Of a stretch of DNA of 64,000 nt, positions 16,247 through 24,589 are shown piece after piece; positions within the stretch are counted from its first letter, which is position 1; each line of letters opens with the position of its first letter. The notes under the pieces were generated by a model. The model did no database searches. It was not told the origin of the DNA and worked only from the letters and a program-made list of their open reading frames with translations. A program made the translations under genes and the position numbers. Source of the stretch: Gemmobacter sp. (GTDB taxonomy: Bacteria; Pseudomonadota; Alphaproteobacteria; Rhodobacterales; Rhodobacteraceae). The stretch covers positions 2,894,501-2,958,500 of the forward strand of contig NZ_JAUCBS010000013.1 in NCBI RefSeq assembly GCF_034676705.1, written 5' to 3'.

Positions 16247-16663
16247 ATGCTGAAACATCGCGGGTTCCCGGGCCGACTGCCCGGCACGGATTTCCAGTTC
16301 GTCATCCGCCGCGCCAACAAGGACGGCGCCACCAAGATCATCCGGCGCGAACGCTATGCCGACCGCGCCCATCCCGACCGCATGGCCGATCTGGGCTTCA
16401 TGCGGGCGCTTTGGGAACAGTTCGGCGAAGAGCCGTTCGAACGCGGCAACCTGGATGCCGGCCGCCTGTCCTGGCTGTTCGGCCGCGAGGTGGTGCCGGC
16501 CGAAGATCCCTTCAACCCCGCCAGCTATGACGCCCTGCTGCGCATCGACGTCAAGCGCGCCCGCGCGGCATTCCCCGAGGTGTTCGCCGAACCCGAAGGC
16601 CCCTGGTCGCCCGACGAGGACGGCTGGGATGACGACGATCTGGATGACGAGGACGAGGCATGA
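16247..16663 (+). CDS. Conserved hypothetical acidic protein
   Basis: 138 residues; start supported by GGAAGGAG seven bases before the ATG. No signal peptide or membrane segment. The N-terminal half is basic (FVIRRANKDGATKIIRRERY), the middle is GFMRALWEQFGEEPFERGNL, and the last 20 residues are mostly Asp/Glu, suggesting a cytoplasmic binding protein. I do not recognise the fold. It follows the 44-residue lipoprotein gene in the pcc cluster. Confidence 0.65.
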   Translation: MLKHRGFPGRLPGTDFQFVIRRANKDGATKIIRRERYADRAHPDRMADLGFMRALWEQFGEEPFERGNLDAGRLSWLFGREVVPAEDPFNPASYDALLRIDVKRARAAFPEVFAEPEGPWSPDEDGWDDDDLDDEDEA

Positions 16664-16997
16664 TCCTGCCGATGCCCCCCCGTCACCGGCAAACTGCCGC
16701 GCATCGCCCGGATGCGGGGCAACTGCCGCTTGCGCGCGGGGCATCGGCACGGAATGCTGGGGGCGGGCTGGCGCTTTTGCGTGGTGCCGGCCTGGTTCCG
16801 ATGGACCATCCCCCTTCCCAAGACTGGCGCCCGGACCGTGTTCCGGCCGGGCGCGCCTTTCCCCGCCGCGGCCCAGCCTGTGCCGGGCGGAAATCCGCCT
16901 TGGCGGTAAAACCGGCGTGTATCCCCGTTGCAGCCGGAACCCGGATGCGGGATTCTGCGTTCACACAACCAGAACACCCAAAACGAGGCAGTTCCCC
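16664..16997. other. 334-base gap without a supported gene
   Basis: All frames here give arginine/proline-rich shadows without ribosome sites. The only structure I see is a hairpin with 8-bp arms GCGCCCGG (16827-16834) and CCGGGCGC (16847-16854) followed by GCCTTTCC, possibly a weak terminator for the preceding gene. The last ~60 bases should hold the promoter of the next small gene. Confidence 0.5.
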
Positions 16998-17213
16998 ATG
17001 CGCAAGCTCATCCTTCTTCCGCTCCTCATCGCGCCGCTTGCCGGCTGCATGCAGGATCCCCTGTCGCGCGGCGCCGGTGGCGCTGTTGCGGGCGCCGTCA
17101 TTGCCGATGCGACCGGGGGCAGCGCGCTTACCGGCGCGGTTGTCGGCGGTCTGGCCGGCGCGGCAACCTGTGGCGTCAACGTGGGCCTGCCGCCCTGCCG
17201 CCCGCGTTATTGA
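16998..17213 (+). CDS. Small glycine-rich lipoprotein
   Basis: 71 residues starting MRKLILLPLLIAPLAGC, with lipidation at C17. The mature part has glycine-zipper-like repeats (GAGGAVAGAVIADATGG and AVVGGLAGAATCG), like small outer-membrane-associated lipoproteins (17 kDa antigen/OsmB type). It is followed by a strong terminator and so is transcribed apart from pccA. Exact role unknown. Confidence 0.72.
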   Translation: MRKLILLPLLIAPLAGCMQDPLSRGAGGAVAGAVIADATGGSALTGAVVGGLAGAATCGVNVGLPPCRPRY

Positions 17214-17253
17214 TCTGATCCGCGCCGCGCAACCGCGGCGCCCCGCCCTGTTC

Positions 17254-17290
17254 AAAGCCAGCCAGAGCAGCCCGCTCTGGCTGGCTTTTT
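17254..17290 (+). terminator. Strong intrinsic terminator before pccA
   Basis: Perfect 15-bp arms AAAGCCAGCCAGAGC (17254-17268) and GCTCTGGCTGGCTTT (17274-17288), 5-base loop, then TT within a T-run. It separates pccA from the upstream small genes, so pccA probably has its own promoter in the 43 bases before its start or relies on readthrough. Confidence 0.85.
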
Positions 17291-17333
17291 CACATCTTGC
17301 GCCCGCAGCCTTGCGCGCATCCGAGGAGGACCA

Positions 17334-19337
17334 ATGTTCAAGAAGATCCTGATCGCCAACCGGGGCGAGATCGCCTGCCGCGTCATCAAGACCGCGCGCA
17401 AGATGGGCATCCAGACGGTCGCGGTCTATTCCGATGCCGACCGCAACGCCCTGCATGTGCGCATGGCCGATGAAGCTGTCCACATCGGCCCGCCGCCGGC
17501 GAACCAGTCCTATATCGTGATCGACAAGATCATGGACGCCATCCGCAAGACCGGCGCCGAGGCGGTTCACCCCGGCTATGGCTTCCTGTCGGAGCGCATG
17601 GACTTCGCCGCCTCGCTGGAGGCCGAGGGCGTCGTGTTCGTCGGCCCGCCGTCCCCGGCGATCGAGGCGATGGGCGACAAGATCACCTCGAAGAAGATCG
17701 CGCAGGAAGCCGGCGTCAGCACGGTTCCGGGCTATATGGGCCTGATCGCCGATGCCGAAGAGGCGGTGACGATCTCGGACCAGATCGGCTATCCGGTGAT
17801 GATCAAGGCCAGCGCGGGCGGCGGCGGCAAGGGCATGCGGATTGCCTGGAACGCGCAAGAGGCCCGCGAAGGCTTTGAAATGTCGCAGAACGAGGCGCGC
17901 AATTCCTTCGGCGACGACCGGATCTTCATCGAAAAATTCGTGACCCAGCCGCGCCATATCGAAATTCAGGTGCTGGCCGACAAGCACGGCAACTGCGTCT
18001 ATCTGCATGAGCGTGAATGCAGCATCCAGCGCCGCAACCAGAAGGTCATCGAAGAGGCGCCCTCGCCCTTCCTGGACGAGGCGACGCGCAAGGCGATGGG
18101 CGAACAGGCCTGCGCGCTGGCCAAGGCCGTGGGCTATACCAGCGCCGGCACGGTGGAATTCATCGTCGATGGACAGCGCAATTTCTACTTCCTGGAAATG
18201 AACACCCGGTTGCAGGTGGAACATCCGGTCACCGAACTGATCACCGGCATCGACCTGGTGGAAATGATGATCCGCGTGGCCGCCGGAGAGCCGCTGCCCT
18301 TCAAGCAGGAAGACCTGAAGATCAACGGCTGGGCGATCGAATCGCGTCTTTATGCCGAAGATCCCTATCGGAACTTCCTGCCCTCCATCGGGCGTCTGAC
18401 CCGCTATCGCCCGCCGGTCGAGGGCAAGACCGCCCGTGGCGGCATCGTGCGCAACGATACCGGCGTCTATGAAGGCGGCGAGATCAGCATGTATTACGAC
18501 CCGATGATCGCCAAGCTGTGCACCTGGGCCCCCACCCGGGGCGAGGCGATCGAGGAAATGCGGCTGGCGCTGGACACGTTCGAGGTCGAGGGCATCGGGC
18601 ACAACCTGCCGTTCGTCGGCGCCGTGATGGACCATCCGCGCTTTGTGTCGGGCAATATCACCACAGCCTTCATCGCCGAGGAATATCCCGAAGGATTCCA
18701 GGGCGCCGCGCTGGACGACGCCCAGCTGCGCAAGGTGGCAGCAGCGGCGGCGGCGATGAACCGCGTGTCGGAAATCCGCCGCACCCGCATTTCGGGCACC
18801 ATGGACAACCACCAGCGCCGGGTCGGCAACGATTGGGTCGTCTCGGTTGCCGGGCAGGATCTGGCGGTCAAGATCGACGCCGACCGCGACGGGTCGACGG
18901 TGACGTTCGAAGATGGCGCGACGCATCGCGTCACCTCGGACTGGACGCCGGGCAGCCAGTTGGCGCGCACCACCGTGGATGGCGAGCCGGTTGTGATGAA
19001 GGTGGCCGAGATCCCCATGGGCTTCCGCCTGCGCCTGCGCGGTGCCGATCTCAAGGTCCATGTCCGCAGCCCGCGCGCGGCGGAACTGGCCAGACTGATG
19101 CCGGAAAAACTGCCGCCCGATACCTCGCGGTTCCTGCTCTGCCCGATGCCGGGGCTGGTGGTGAAGATCAACGTGGCCGAAGGCGACGAGGTGCAGGAAG
19201 GTCAGGCGCTGGCCACCGTCGAGGCGATGAAGATGGAAAACATCCTGCGCGCCGAGAAGAAGGCCATCGTCAAGAAGATCAACGCCGCCCCGGGCGCCAG
19301 CCTGAAGGTGGACGACGTGATCATGGAGTTCGAATAA
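17334..19337 (+). CDS. pccA: Propionyl-CoA carboxylase alpha subunit (biotin carboxylase/BCCP)
   Basis: 667 residues. Carboxylates biotin with ATP and bicarbonate for transfer by PccB. Order: biotin carboxylase N domain (KKILIANRGEIACRVIKTA), ATP-grasp with KASAGGGGKGMRIAW, C domain (FLEMNTRLQVEHPVTE), the PCC-specific linker, and a C-terminal biotinyl domain with EAMKMEN, biotinylated at K633. SD GAGGAGG precedes the ATG. A membrane-protein ORF follows after three bases. Confidence 0.97.
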   Translation: MFKKILIANRGEIACRVIKTARKMGIQTVAVYSDADRNALHVRMADEAVHIGPPPANQSYIVIDKIMDAIRKTGAEAVHPGYGFLSERMDFAASLEAEGVVFVGPPSPAIEAMGDKITSKKIAQEAGVSTVPGYMGLIADAEEAVTISDQIGYPVMIKASAGGGGKGMRIAWNAQEAREGFEMSQNEARNSFGDDRIFIEKFVTQPRHIEIQVLADKHGNCVYLHERECSIQRRNQKVIEEAPSPFLDEATRKAMGEQACALAKAVGYTSAGTVEFIVDGQRNFYFLEMNTRLQVEHPVTELITGIDLVEMMIRVAAGEPLPFKQEDLKINGWAIESRLYAEDPYRNFLPSIGRLTRYRPPVEGKTARGGIVRNDTGVYEGGEISMYYDPMIAKLCTWAPTRGEAIEEMRLALDTFEVEGIGHNLPFVGAVMDHPRFVSGNITTAFIAEEYPEGFQGAALDDAQLRKVAAAAAAMNRVSEIRRTRISGTMDNHQRRVGNDWVVSVAGQDLAVKIDADRDGSTVTFEDGATHRVTSDWTPGSQLARTTVDGEPVVMKVAEIPMGFRLRLRGADLKVHVRSPRAAELARLMPEKLPPDTSRFLLCPMPGLVVKINVAEGDEVQEGQALATVEAMKMENILRAEKKAIVKKINAAPGASLKVDDVIMEFE

Positions 19338-19340
19338 GCC

Positions 19341-19916
19341 ATGACCGGCGCGGGCCTCATCGCGAACTATGGCAAGTTCCTTGCCTGTCTCGTGCTGGCG
19401 CTCGTGCCGGGAATTTTTGCCGGTGGTCTTTTGCTAGACAGTCTGCTGCGGTGGCCCTGGCACCTTCCGCCGGTATCGGCAGGTCTGATCGGGATCAGCC
19501 TCTGCGCCATACTTTCAACGGCACTTTTCGGACTTGCGCTGCGCAGCGGTCCGGGCACGCAGCTTCGAACGGCGCTGCTCACCATCGCGTTAGTGCTGGT
19601 CGCCGCAACTCTGCCCTTCCTGCCAGAAGTGCTGACTATGCGCTTCAGATCATTGGGGCAGATACATCTTCCGCTCATCGCCGCGGTGGTGTTCATGGCT
19701 CTTTTCTATCCGATCTGCATCTTGAGCGGAGCACGCGCGGTCAGTTGGTGTCGGGTCATCTGCACGGGCGCAATTGCCTGGACCGTAACATTGTCCGGCA
19801 TGGTCTATGTCGTCCGGACAGATCGCAGTACGGCGGACACAGTGGTTCAGCTGATGCTAGTCTCGCTTGCAACCGCTGGCTTCCTGCCCTTTGCCCGGAT
19901 GAGGCGCAGCACGTGA
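19341..19916 (+). CDS. Polytopic membrane protein of unknown family
   Basis: 191 residues, about six hydrophobic helices (near 11-33, 45-66, 77-97, 110-130, 137-155, 168-184). I recognise no family motif. Base composition and codons differ from its neighbours: it uses cta, ata, tta and act codons that are rare elsewhere here. It begins three bases after the pccA stop, so translation may be coupled, yet it looks like a later arrival or a fast-evolving gene. Its tail is convergent with the DUF4174 gene. Confidence 0.6.
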   Translation: MTGAGLIANYGKFLACLVLALVPGIFAGGLLLDSLLRWPWHLPPVSAGLIGISLCAILSTALFGLALRSGPGTQLRTALLTIALVLVAATLPFLPEVLTMRFRSLGQIHLPLIAAVVFMALFYPICILSGARAVSWCRVICTGAIAWTVTLSGMVYVVRTDRSTADTVVQLMLVSLATAGFLPFARMRRST

Positions 19917-19921
19917 ACCTG

Positions 19922-20353
19922 CTAACGTCCCGGAAAGCGTTCCTGCACTTCCTGCCGACGCAGGGGGAACTTGTCGATGGCGGCGGCGATCTCGCGCACG
20001 TCCCAGGGCAAGGGTTTGCGGATTTCGGGTTGCAGATCCTTGTCCAGCAAAACCAGCGAAAAGCCGCGCGGGCGGAACTTCAGCCGCCATTCGCTGCGCG
20101 CCTCGGGGTTGGCGTCGAACACCACCACCACGTCGCGGTCGGCCAGCGCCGCCGGATCGCGCGCCAGCAGATCCATCTGGCGCTGGAAGTTCGGATCGTC
20201 CGGGCTGTCGGCAAAGACCAGCAGCGGGCGCGTGACGAACATCTGGGCGTCCAGCGCGATTTCGGTGGCCGGAAACGCGACCAGTTCCGGGGCCTGCCCG
20301 GCCCCGGCCATCAGCGGCCACAGCGCCGCAAGCAGAACATGAAGCGGTTTCAT
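19922..20353 (-). CDS. DUF4174 domain secreted protein
   Basis: 143 residues from the ATG at 20353-20351, which follows AAGGGAGGCGCC. A signal peptide (MKPLHVLLAALWPLMAGAG) is followed by one ~110-residue domain with RPLLVFADSPDDPNFQRQ, DVVVVFDAN and FSLVLLDKDLQPEIRK, which I match to DUF4174, a thioredoxin-like fold without the CXXC pair. Periplasmic; function unknown. It is divergent from the mutase gene and convergent with the membrane ORF. Confidence 0.78.
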   Translation of the reverse strand: MKPLHVLLAALWPLMAGAGQAPELVAFPATEIALDAQMFVTRPLLVFADSPDDPNFQRQMDLLARDPAALADRDVVVVFDANPEARSEWRLKFRPRGFSLVLLDKDLQPEIRKPLPWDVREIAAAIDKFPLRRQEVQERFPGR

Positions 20354-20367
20354 GGCGCCTCCCTTGT

Positions 20368-20381
20368 CCCCTACATAGGGG
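20368..20381. promoter_or_regulatory. CCCCTA-CA-TAGGGG palindrome between the DUF4174 gene and mutase gene
   Basis: Perfect 6-bp-arm inverted repeat in the 90-base divergent intergenic region, 62 bases before the mutase ATG. It could be an operator or overlap a promoter. A related CCCCTACAT occurs before pepN (about 7193). No regulator can be named. Confidence 0.3.
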
Positions 20382-20443
20382 CCGCCGCCCGAAAACCCAA
20401 GACAATCCGGGGCTTTCCCCGCATCTGACCAAGGAGAACGGCC

Positions 20444-22579
20444 ATGGCCGACAAGCTGGATCAATGGCGCCAGTTGGCTGCCAAGGAACTCAAGGGCGCC
20501 GACCCCGAGGAAAAGCTGGCGTGGAACACGCTGGAAGGCATCCGGGTCAAGCCGCTTTACACCGAGGCCGATGTGCAGGGCCTGCCCCAGATGGGCGAGC
20601 TGCCAGGCGTGGCACCGTTCACCCGTGGCGTGAAGGCGACGATGTATGCCGGGCGCCCCTGGACCATCCGGCAATATGCCGGTTTTTCCACCGCCGAGGA
20701 ATCGAATGCCTTTTACCGCAAGGCCTTGGCGGCGGGTCAGCAGGGCGTGTCGGTCGCCTTCGATCTGGCCACCCACCGCGGCTATGACAGCGACCATCCG
20801 CGCGTGGTGGGCGATGTGGGCAAGGCCGGCGTGGCGATCGACAGCGTCGAGGACATGAAGATCCTGTTCGACGGCATCCCGCTGGACAAGGTTTCGGTGT
20901 CAATGACGATGAACGGCGCGGTCATCCCGATCCTGGCGAACTTCATCGTCACGGGCGAGGAACAGGGCCATTCCCGCGCCCTGCTGTCGGGCACGATCCA
21001 GAACGACATCCTCAAGGAGTTCATGGTTCGCAATACCTATATCTATCCGCCCGAACCCAGCATGCGGATCATTGCGGACATCATCGAATACACCTCGAAA
21101 GAGATGCCGAAGTTCAACAGCATCTCGATTTCCGGCTACCACATGCAGGAAGCCGGCGCGAACCTGGTGCAGGAACTGGCCTTCACCCTGGCCGACGGGC
21201 GCGAATATGTGCGCGCCGCCATCGCCGCCGGCATGAACGTGGACGATTTCGCCGGCCGGCTGAGCTTCTTCTTCGCCATCGGCATGAACTTCTTCATGGA
21301 GGTCGCCAAGCTGCGCGCGGCGCGGCAGCTGTGGACCCGCATCATGCAGGAATTCGAGCCGAAGAAACCCGGCAGCCTGATGCTGCGCACGCATTGCCAG
21401 ACCTCGGGCGTGTCGTTGCAGGAGCAGGATCCCTACAACAACGTCGTCCGCACCGCCTATGAGGCGATGGCGGCGGCGCTGGGGGGCACCCAATCGCTGC
21501 ACACCAACGCGCTGGACGAGGCGATTGCCCTGCCCACCGAATTCAGCGCCCGCATCGCGCGGAATACCCAGCTGATCCTGCAAGAGGAAACCGGGATCAC
21601 CCATGTCGTCGATCCGCTGGCCGGGTCGTATTACGTGGAAAGCCTGACGGCGGAACTGGCCGAAAAGGCCTGGGCGCTGATCGAGGAGGTCGAGGAGCTG
21701 GGCGGCATGACCAAGGCCGTCGCCACCGGCATGCCCAAGCTGCGGATCGAGGAAACCGCCGCGCGGCGCCAGGCGCTGATCGACCGGGGCGAGGATGTGA
21801 TCGTCGGGGTCAACAAATACAAGCTGGCCAAGCAGGATCCGATCGACATCCTGGAAATCGACAACACCAAGGTGCGCGACAGCCAGATCGCCCGGCTGGA
21901 GGCCATGCGCGCCGCCCGCGACGAGGCGGCCTGTCAGGCCGCGCTGCTGGAGCTGGGCCGCCGCACCGTCGAGGGGGGCAACCTGCTGGAGGCGGCGGTG
22001 GATTGCGCCCGGGCGCGCGCCAGCGTGGGCGAAATCTCGCTGGCCATGGAAGGCACGTTCGGACGTCATCGGGCAGAGGTGAAGACATTGGCAGGGGTTT
22101 ACGGGGCCGCCTATGAGGGCGACGAAGGGTTCGCCGCGATCCAGAAGGATGTCGAGGATTTCGCCGCCGAGGAAGGCCGCCGCCCGCGCATGCTGGTGGT
22201 CAAGATGGGCCAGGACGGCCACGACCGCGGCGCCAAGGTGATTGCCACCGCATTTGCCGATATCGGGTTCGACGTGGACGTGGGCCCGCTGTTCCAGACC
22301 CCCGAGGAAGCCGCGCAGGATGCCATCGACAACGATGTGCATGTGGTCGGCATTTCCAGCCAGGCGGCCGGGCACAAGACGCTGGCGCCGAAACTGATCG
22401 AGGCGCTGGAGGCCGCAGGGGCGGGCGAGATTCTGGTGATCTGCGGCGGGGTCATTCCGCAGCAGGATTACCAGTATCTGTATGACCGCGGGGTCAAGGC
22501 GATTTTCGGCCCGGGCACCAACATTCCCGATGCGGCGCGCGATATCCTCAAGCTGGTCCGCGCCGCCCGCAAGGCGTGA
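20444..22579 (+). CDS. scpA: Methylmalonyl-CoA mutase (B12-dependent)
   Basis: 711 residues. Rearranges (R)-methylmalonyl-CoA to succinyl-CoA, completing propionyl-CoA assimilation and feeding the TCA cycle (also the exit of the ethylmalonyl-CoA pathway). N-terminal TIM barrel with YAGFSTAEESNAFYRKAL and SVAFDLATHRGYDSDHPR; C-terminal cobalamin domain with DGHDRG, in which H593 is the cobalt ligand, then GGVIPQQDYQYL. Large subunit of homodimeric type. SD CAAGGAGAACGG. Not to be confused with ethylmalonyl-CoA mutase, which is usually shorter. Confidence 0.95.
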   Translation: MADKLDQWRQLAAKELKGADPEEKLAWNTLEGIRVKPLYTEADVQGLPQMGELPGVAPFTRGVKATMYAGRPWTIRQYAGFSTAEESNAFYRKALAAGQQGVSVAFDLATHRGYDSDHPRVVGDVGKAGVAIDSVEDMKILFDGIPLDKVSVSMTMNGAVIPILANFIVTGEEQGHSRALLSGTIQNDILKEFMVRNTYIYPPEPSMRIIADIIEYTSKEMPKFNSISISGYHMQEAGANLVQELAFTLADGREYVRAAIAAGMNVDDFAGRLSFFFAIGMNFFMEVAKLRAARQLWTRIMQEFEPKKPGSLMLRTHCQTSGVSLQEQDPYNNVVRTAYEAMAAALGGTQSLHTNALDEAIALPTEFSARIARNTQLILQEETGITHVVDPLAGSYYVESLTAELAEKAWALIEEVEELGGMTKAVATGMPKLRIEETAARRQALIDRGEDVIVGVNKYKLAKQDPIDILEIDNTKVRDSQIARLEAMRAARDEAACQAALLELGRRTVEGGNLLEAAVDCARARASVGEISLAMEGTFGRHRAEVKTLAGVYGAAYEGDEGFAAIQKDVEDFAAEEGRRPRMLVVKMGQDGHDRGAKVIATAFADIGFDVDVGPLFQTPEEAAQDAIDNDVHVVGISSQAAGHKTLAPKLIEALEAAGAGEILVICGGVIPQQDYQYLYDRGVKAIFGPGTNIPDAARDILKLVRAARKA

Positions 22580-22620
22580 GCGATGCGCCATGGCCGGGGG
22601 CATCGAGCCCCCGGCCATGG

Positions 22621-22658
22621 CGGATGCCTCCGGCGGGGATATTTGGATCAAAGCGAAA
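22621..22658 (+). repeat. Composite intergenic repeat, copy 5 (core only)
   Basis: CCTCCGGCGGGG at 22627-22638 followed by ATATTTGGATCAAAGCGAAA. This is the consensus core, directly after the mutase gene and before an independent hydrolase gene. Confidence 0.7.
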
Positions 22659-22736
22659 CAGGGCCACAGCCCATTGCGCCCGGTGCTGCGGCGCGGCAGT
22701 CTGGCGGCAAAGGGTGCTTGCTGCGGGGGCTGACGG

Positions 22737-23465
22737 ATGGCGCTGACACTGGAAACGATCGACGGGCTGGCCGTCTATGGCCCGGCCGATGGCCAGGCCT
22801 TGCCCGGCGTGGTGATCGTGCATGGCTCCGAAGGGCCGGCCGCCGGATGGAGCCACCGCTTTGCCGCGATCCTGGCGGCGCATGGCATGCTGGCGGCGCC
22901 CTGGGCCTATGGCACCGGCGATCTGTGGCAGGCCGGGCCGATTGCCGGGGTGGAACTGCCCGGGCTGGTCGCGGCAGGGCACACGCTGGCGGCGCATCCG
23001 CGCTGCCGGTCGGTGGGGCTGTTCGGCTGGTCGTTCGGCGGCGGGCTGGTGCTGATCACGGCGGGGCTGCAAGGGGCCGACGGGCCGTTCCGCGCGGTGG
23101 CCAGCCACGCGGGCGCCGATTTCGTGACGCAGGCCTTTGACCCGGCAAATTTCCTGACCGGCGAACATCGCCGCCGCCCCGCACCGGATGCCCCCCGCGC
23201 CTTCGCATGGCCTGGAGAGGAGGCGGCGCTGACCCCGGGCGCCCCCCTGCCGCTGGACCGGGTGCAGGTGCCGGTGTTCCTGTCGGTCGGCGATGCCGAC
23301 CCGGTCTGGCCGCATGGCCAGACGCTGAACGTGGCCGCGACGCTACGGGCGCAGGGCAAGGCGGTCGACCTGATGGTGGGCGAGGGTCAGGGTCATGGCT
23401 ATGACTTTGACCGCGAACCGGAATTGTGGGCCCGCCTGCTGGGCTTTTTCGGAAAGGTGCTGTGA
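22737..23465 (+). CDS. Dienelactone hydrolase family protein
   Basis: 242 residues, alpha/beta hydrolase fold. Nucleophile S99 sits in GLFGWSFGGG (GXSXG); the early oxyanion region is VVIVHGSEGP. Late acidic and histidine elements are LSVGDADPVWPHGQ and GQGHGYDFD, consistent with a Ser-Asp-His triad. Classical DLH uses Cys; Ser is common in wider members. Substrate unknown. Its stop overlaps the next start in TGATG, so four to five small genes follow in one operon. Confidence 0.82.
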   Translation: MALTLETIDGLAVYGPADGQALPGVVIVHGSEGPAAGWSHRFAAILAAHGMLAAPWAYGTGDLWQAGPIAGVELPGLVAAGHTLAAHPRCRSVGLFGWSFGGGLVLITAGLQGADGPFRAVASHAGADFVTQAFDPANFLTGEHRRRPAPDAPRAFAWPGEEAALTPGAPLPLDRVQVPVFLSVGDADPVWPHGQTLNVAATLRAQGKAVDLMVGEGQGHGYDFDREPELWARLLGFFGKVL

Positions 23466-24073
23466 TGCTGTGGCTGGATCACGTCGCCATCGCCTGTGCC
23501 GCGCTGCCCGAGGGCGTGGCGGCGACCGAGGCCGCGCTTGGCGTACCCTTGGCACCGGGGGGCGAACATGCGGCGATGGGCACGCACAACCGCCTGCTGT
23601 CGCTGGGGGCCGAGGAATATCTGGAGGTGATCGCGATCAACCCGGCCGCGCCGGCGCCGGGGCGACCGCGCTGGTTCGATCTGGACCGTTTCGCAGGCGC
23701 GCCCCGGCTGGCAAGCTGGGTCTGCGCCTGCGATGACATGGGCGCGGCGCTGGCGGCCAGCCCGGCCGGGGCCGGCATCCCGATGGATCTGGCACGCGGC
23801 GATCTGCGCTGGCAGATGGCGGTGCCGGCGGACGGGCGGCTGCCGTTCGACGGGCTGTTTCCCGCGCTGATCCGCTGGCAGGGGCCGCACCCTGCCCCGC
23901 GGCTGCCCGACCGGGGCCTGCGGCTGACCGCGCTGCACCTGCGCCATCCACAGGCCGATGCGCTGCGCGCTGCGCTGGCCGCGTTGATCACCGACCCGCG
24001 GCTGAGCGTGGGCCCCGGGGCGCCCGGCCTGTCGGCCACCTTCGTGACCCCGGACGGAGAGCGCCAGCTGTGA
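23465..24073 (+). CDS. VOC/glyoxalase-like domain protein
   Basis: 202 residues from the ATG at 23465, which shares a base with the preceding TGA. It starts with LDHVAIACAALPEGVAATEA, then HNRLLSLGAEEYLEVIAIN, the pattern of the Glyoxalase_3 type in which a single protein holds two VOC modules. Usually unknown substrate. It is translationally coupled on both sides (its own TGA overlaps the GTG of the acetyltransferase). Confidence 0.78.
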   Translation: MLWLDHVAIACAALPEGVAATEAALGVPLAPGGEHAAMGTHNRLLSLGAEEYLEVIAINPAAPAPGRPRWFDLDRFAGAPRLASWVCACDDMGAALAASPAGAGIPMDLARGDLRWQMAVPADGRLPFDGLFPALIRWQGPHPAPRLPDRGLRLTALHLRHPQADALRAALAALITDPRLSVGPGAPGLSATFVTPDGERQL

Positions 24074-24558
24074 TCCGCCCCGCCCGTCCCGAGGATGCCG
24101 CCGCAATTCTGGAATTCTGGAACCCGCTGATCCGGAACACGCTGGTCACCTTCAACCCGATGGAAAAGACCGAGGCCGAGCTGCGCGAGATGATCATCGC
24201 CAAACCCCTGGCCGGTCACGCGTTTCTGGTGGCCGAGGACGATGGCGCCATCCTGGGCTTTGCCAGCTACGGCCAGTTCCGCGCCGGGCTGGGTTATGCC
24301 CGGGCGATGGAACATACCATCATCCTGGCGCCGGGCGCCAAGGGCAAGGGCGTTGGCCGGGCACTGATGACCGCGATCGAGGATCATGCCCGCGCCAAGG
24401 GCTATCACACGATGGTGGCCGGCGTTTCGGGCGGCAACCCGCAGGGCCGGGCCTTTCATGCCGCCATCGGCTATGCCGAGGTGGGCGTGATCCCGGAATC
24501 GGGGTTCAAGTTCGGCCGCTACTGGGATCTGGTGCTGATGCAGAAAGTTCTGTCCTGA
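24070..24558 (+). CDS. GNAT family N-acetyltransferase (phosphinothricin/methionine-sulfoximine type)
   Basis: 162 residues from a GTG at 24070 overlapping the previous TGA. The start IRPARPEDAAAILEFWNPLIRNT-like layout, ITFNPMEKT-like region and acetyl-CoA site GAKGKGVGRALM (approximately residues 92-103), then GGNPQGRAFHAAIGYAEVG, match the PAT/MnaT subgroup, which detoxifies amino-acid analogues. Acts on free amino compounds in the cytoplasm; actual substrate not determined by sequence. Ends 31 bases before the chaperone-like gene. Confidence 0.8.
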   Translation: MIRPARPEDAAAILEFWNPLIRNTLVTFNPMEKTEAELREMIIAKPLAGHAFLVAEDDGAILGFASYGQFRAGLGYARAMEHTIILAPGAKGKGVGRALMTAIEDHARAKGYHTMVAGVSGGNPQGRAFHAAIGYAEVGVIPESGFKFGRYWDLVLMQKVLS

Positions 24559-24589
24559 CAGCGCGCGGCACCGCCGCTATGCTGCGCCC

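Noticed and set aside
16660..17352. A frame starting in ATGA overlap with the 138-residue hypothetical gene
   Set aside because: Basic, Pro-rich translation that runs through a lipoprotein gene, a strong terminator and into pccA.
16683..19061. A 792-codon minus-strand frame opposite pccA
   Set aside because: Shadow of pccA third-position GC bias.
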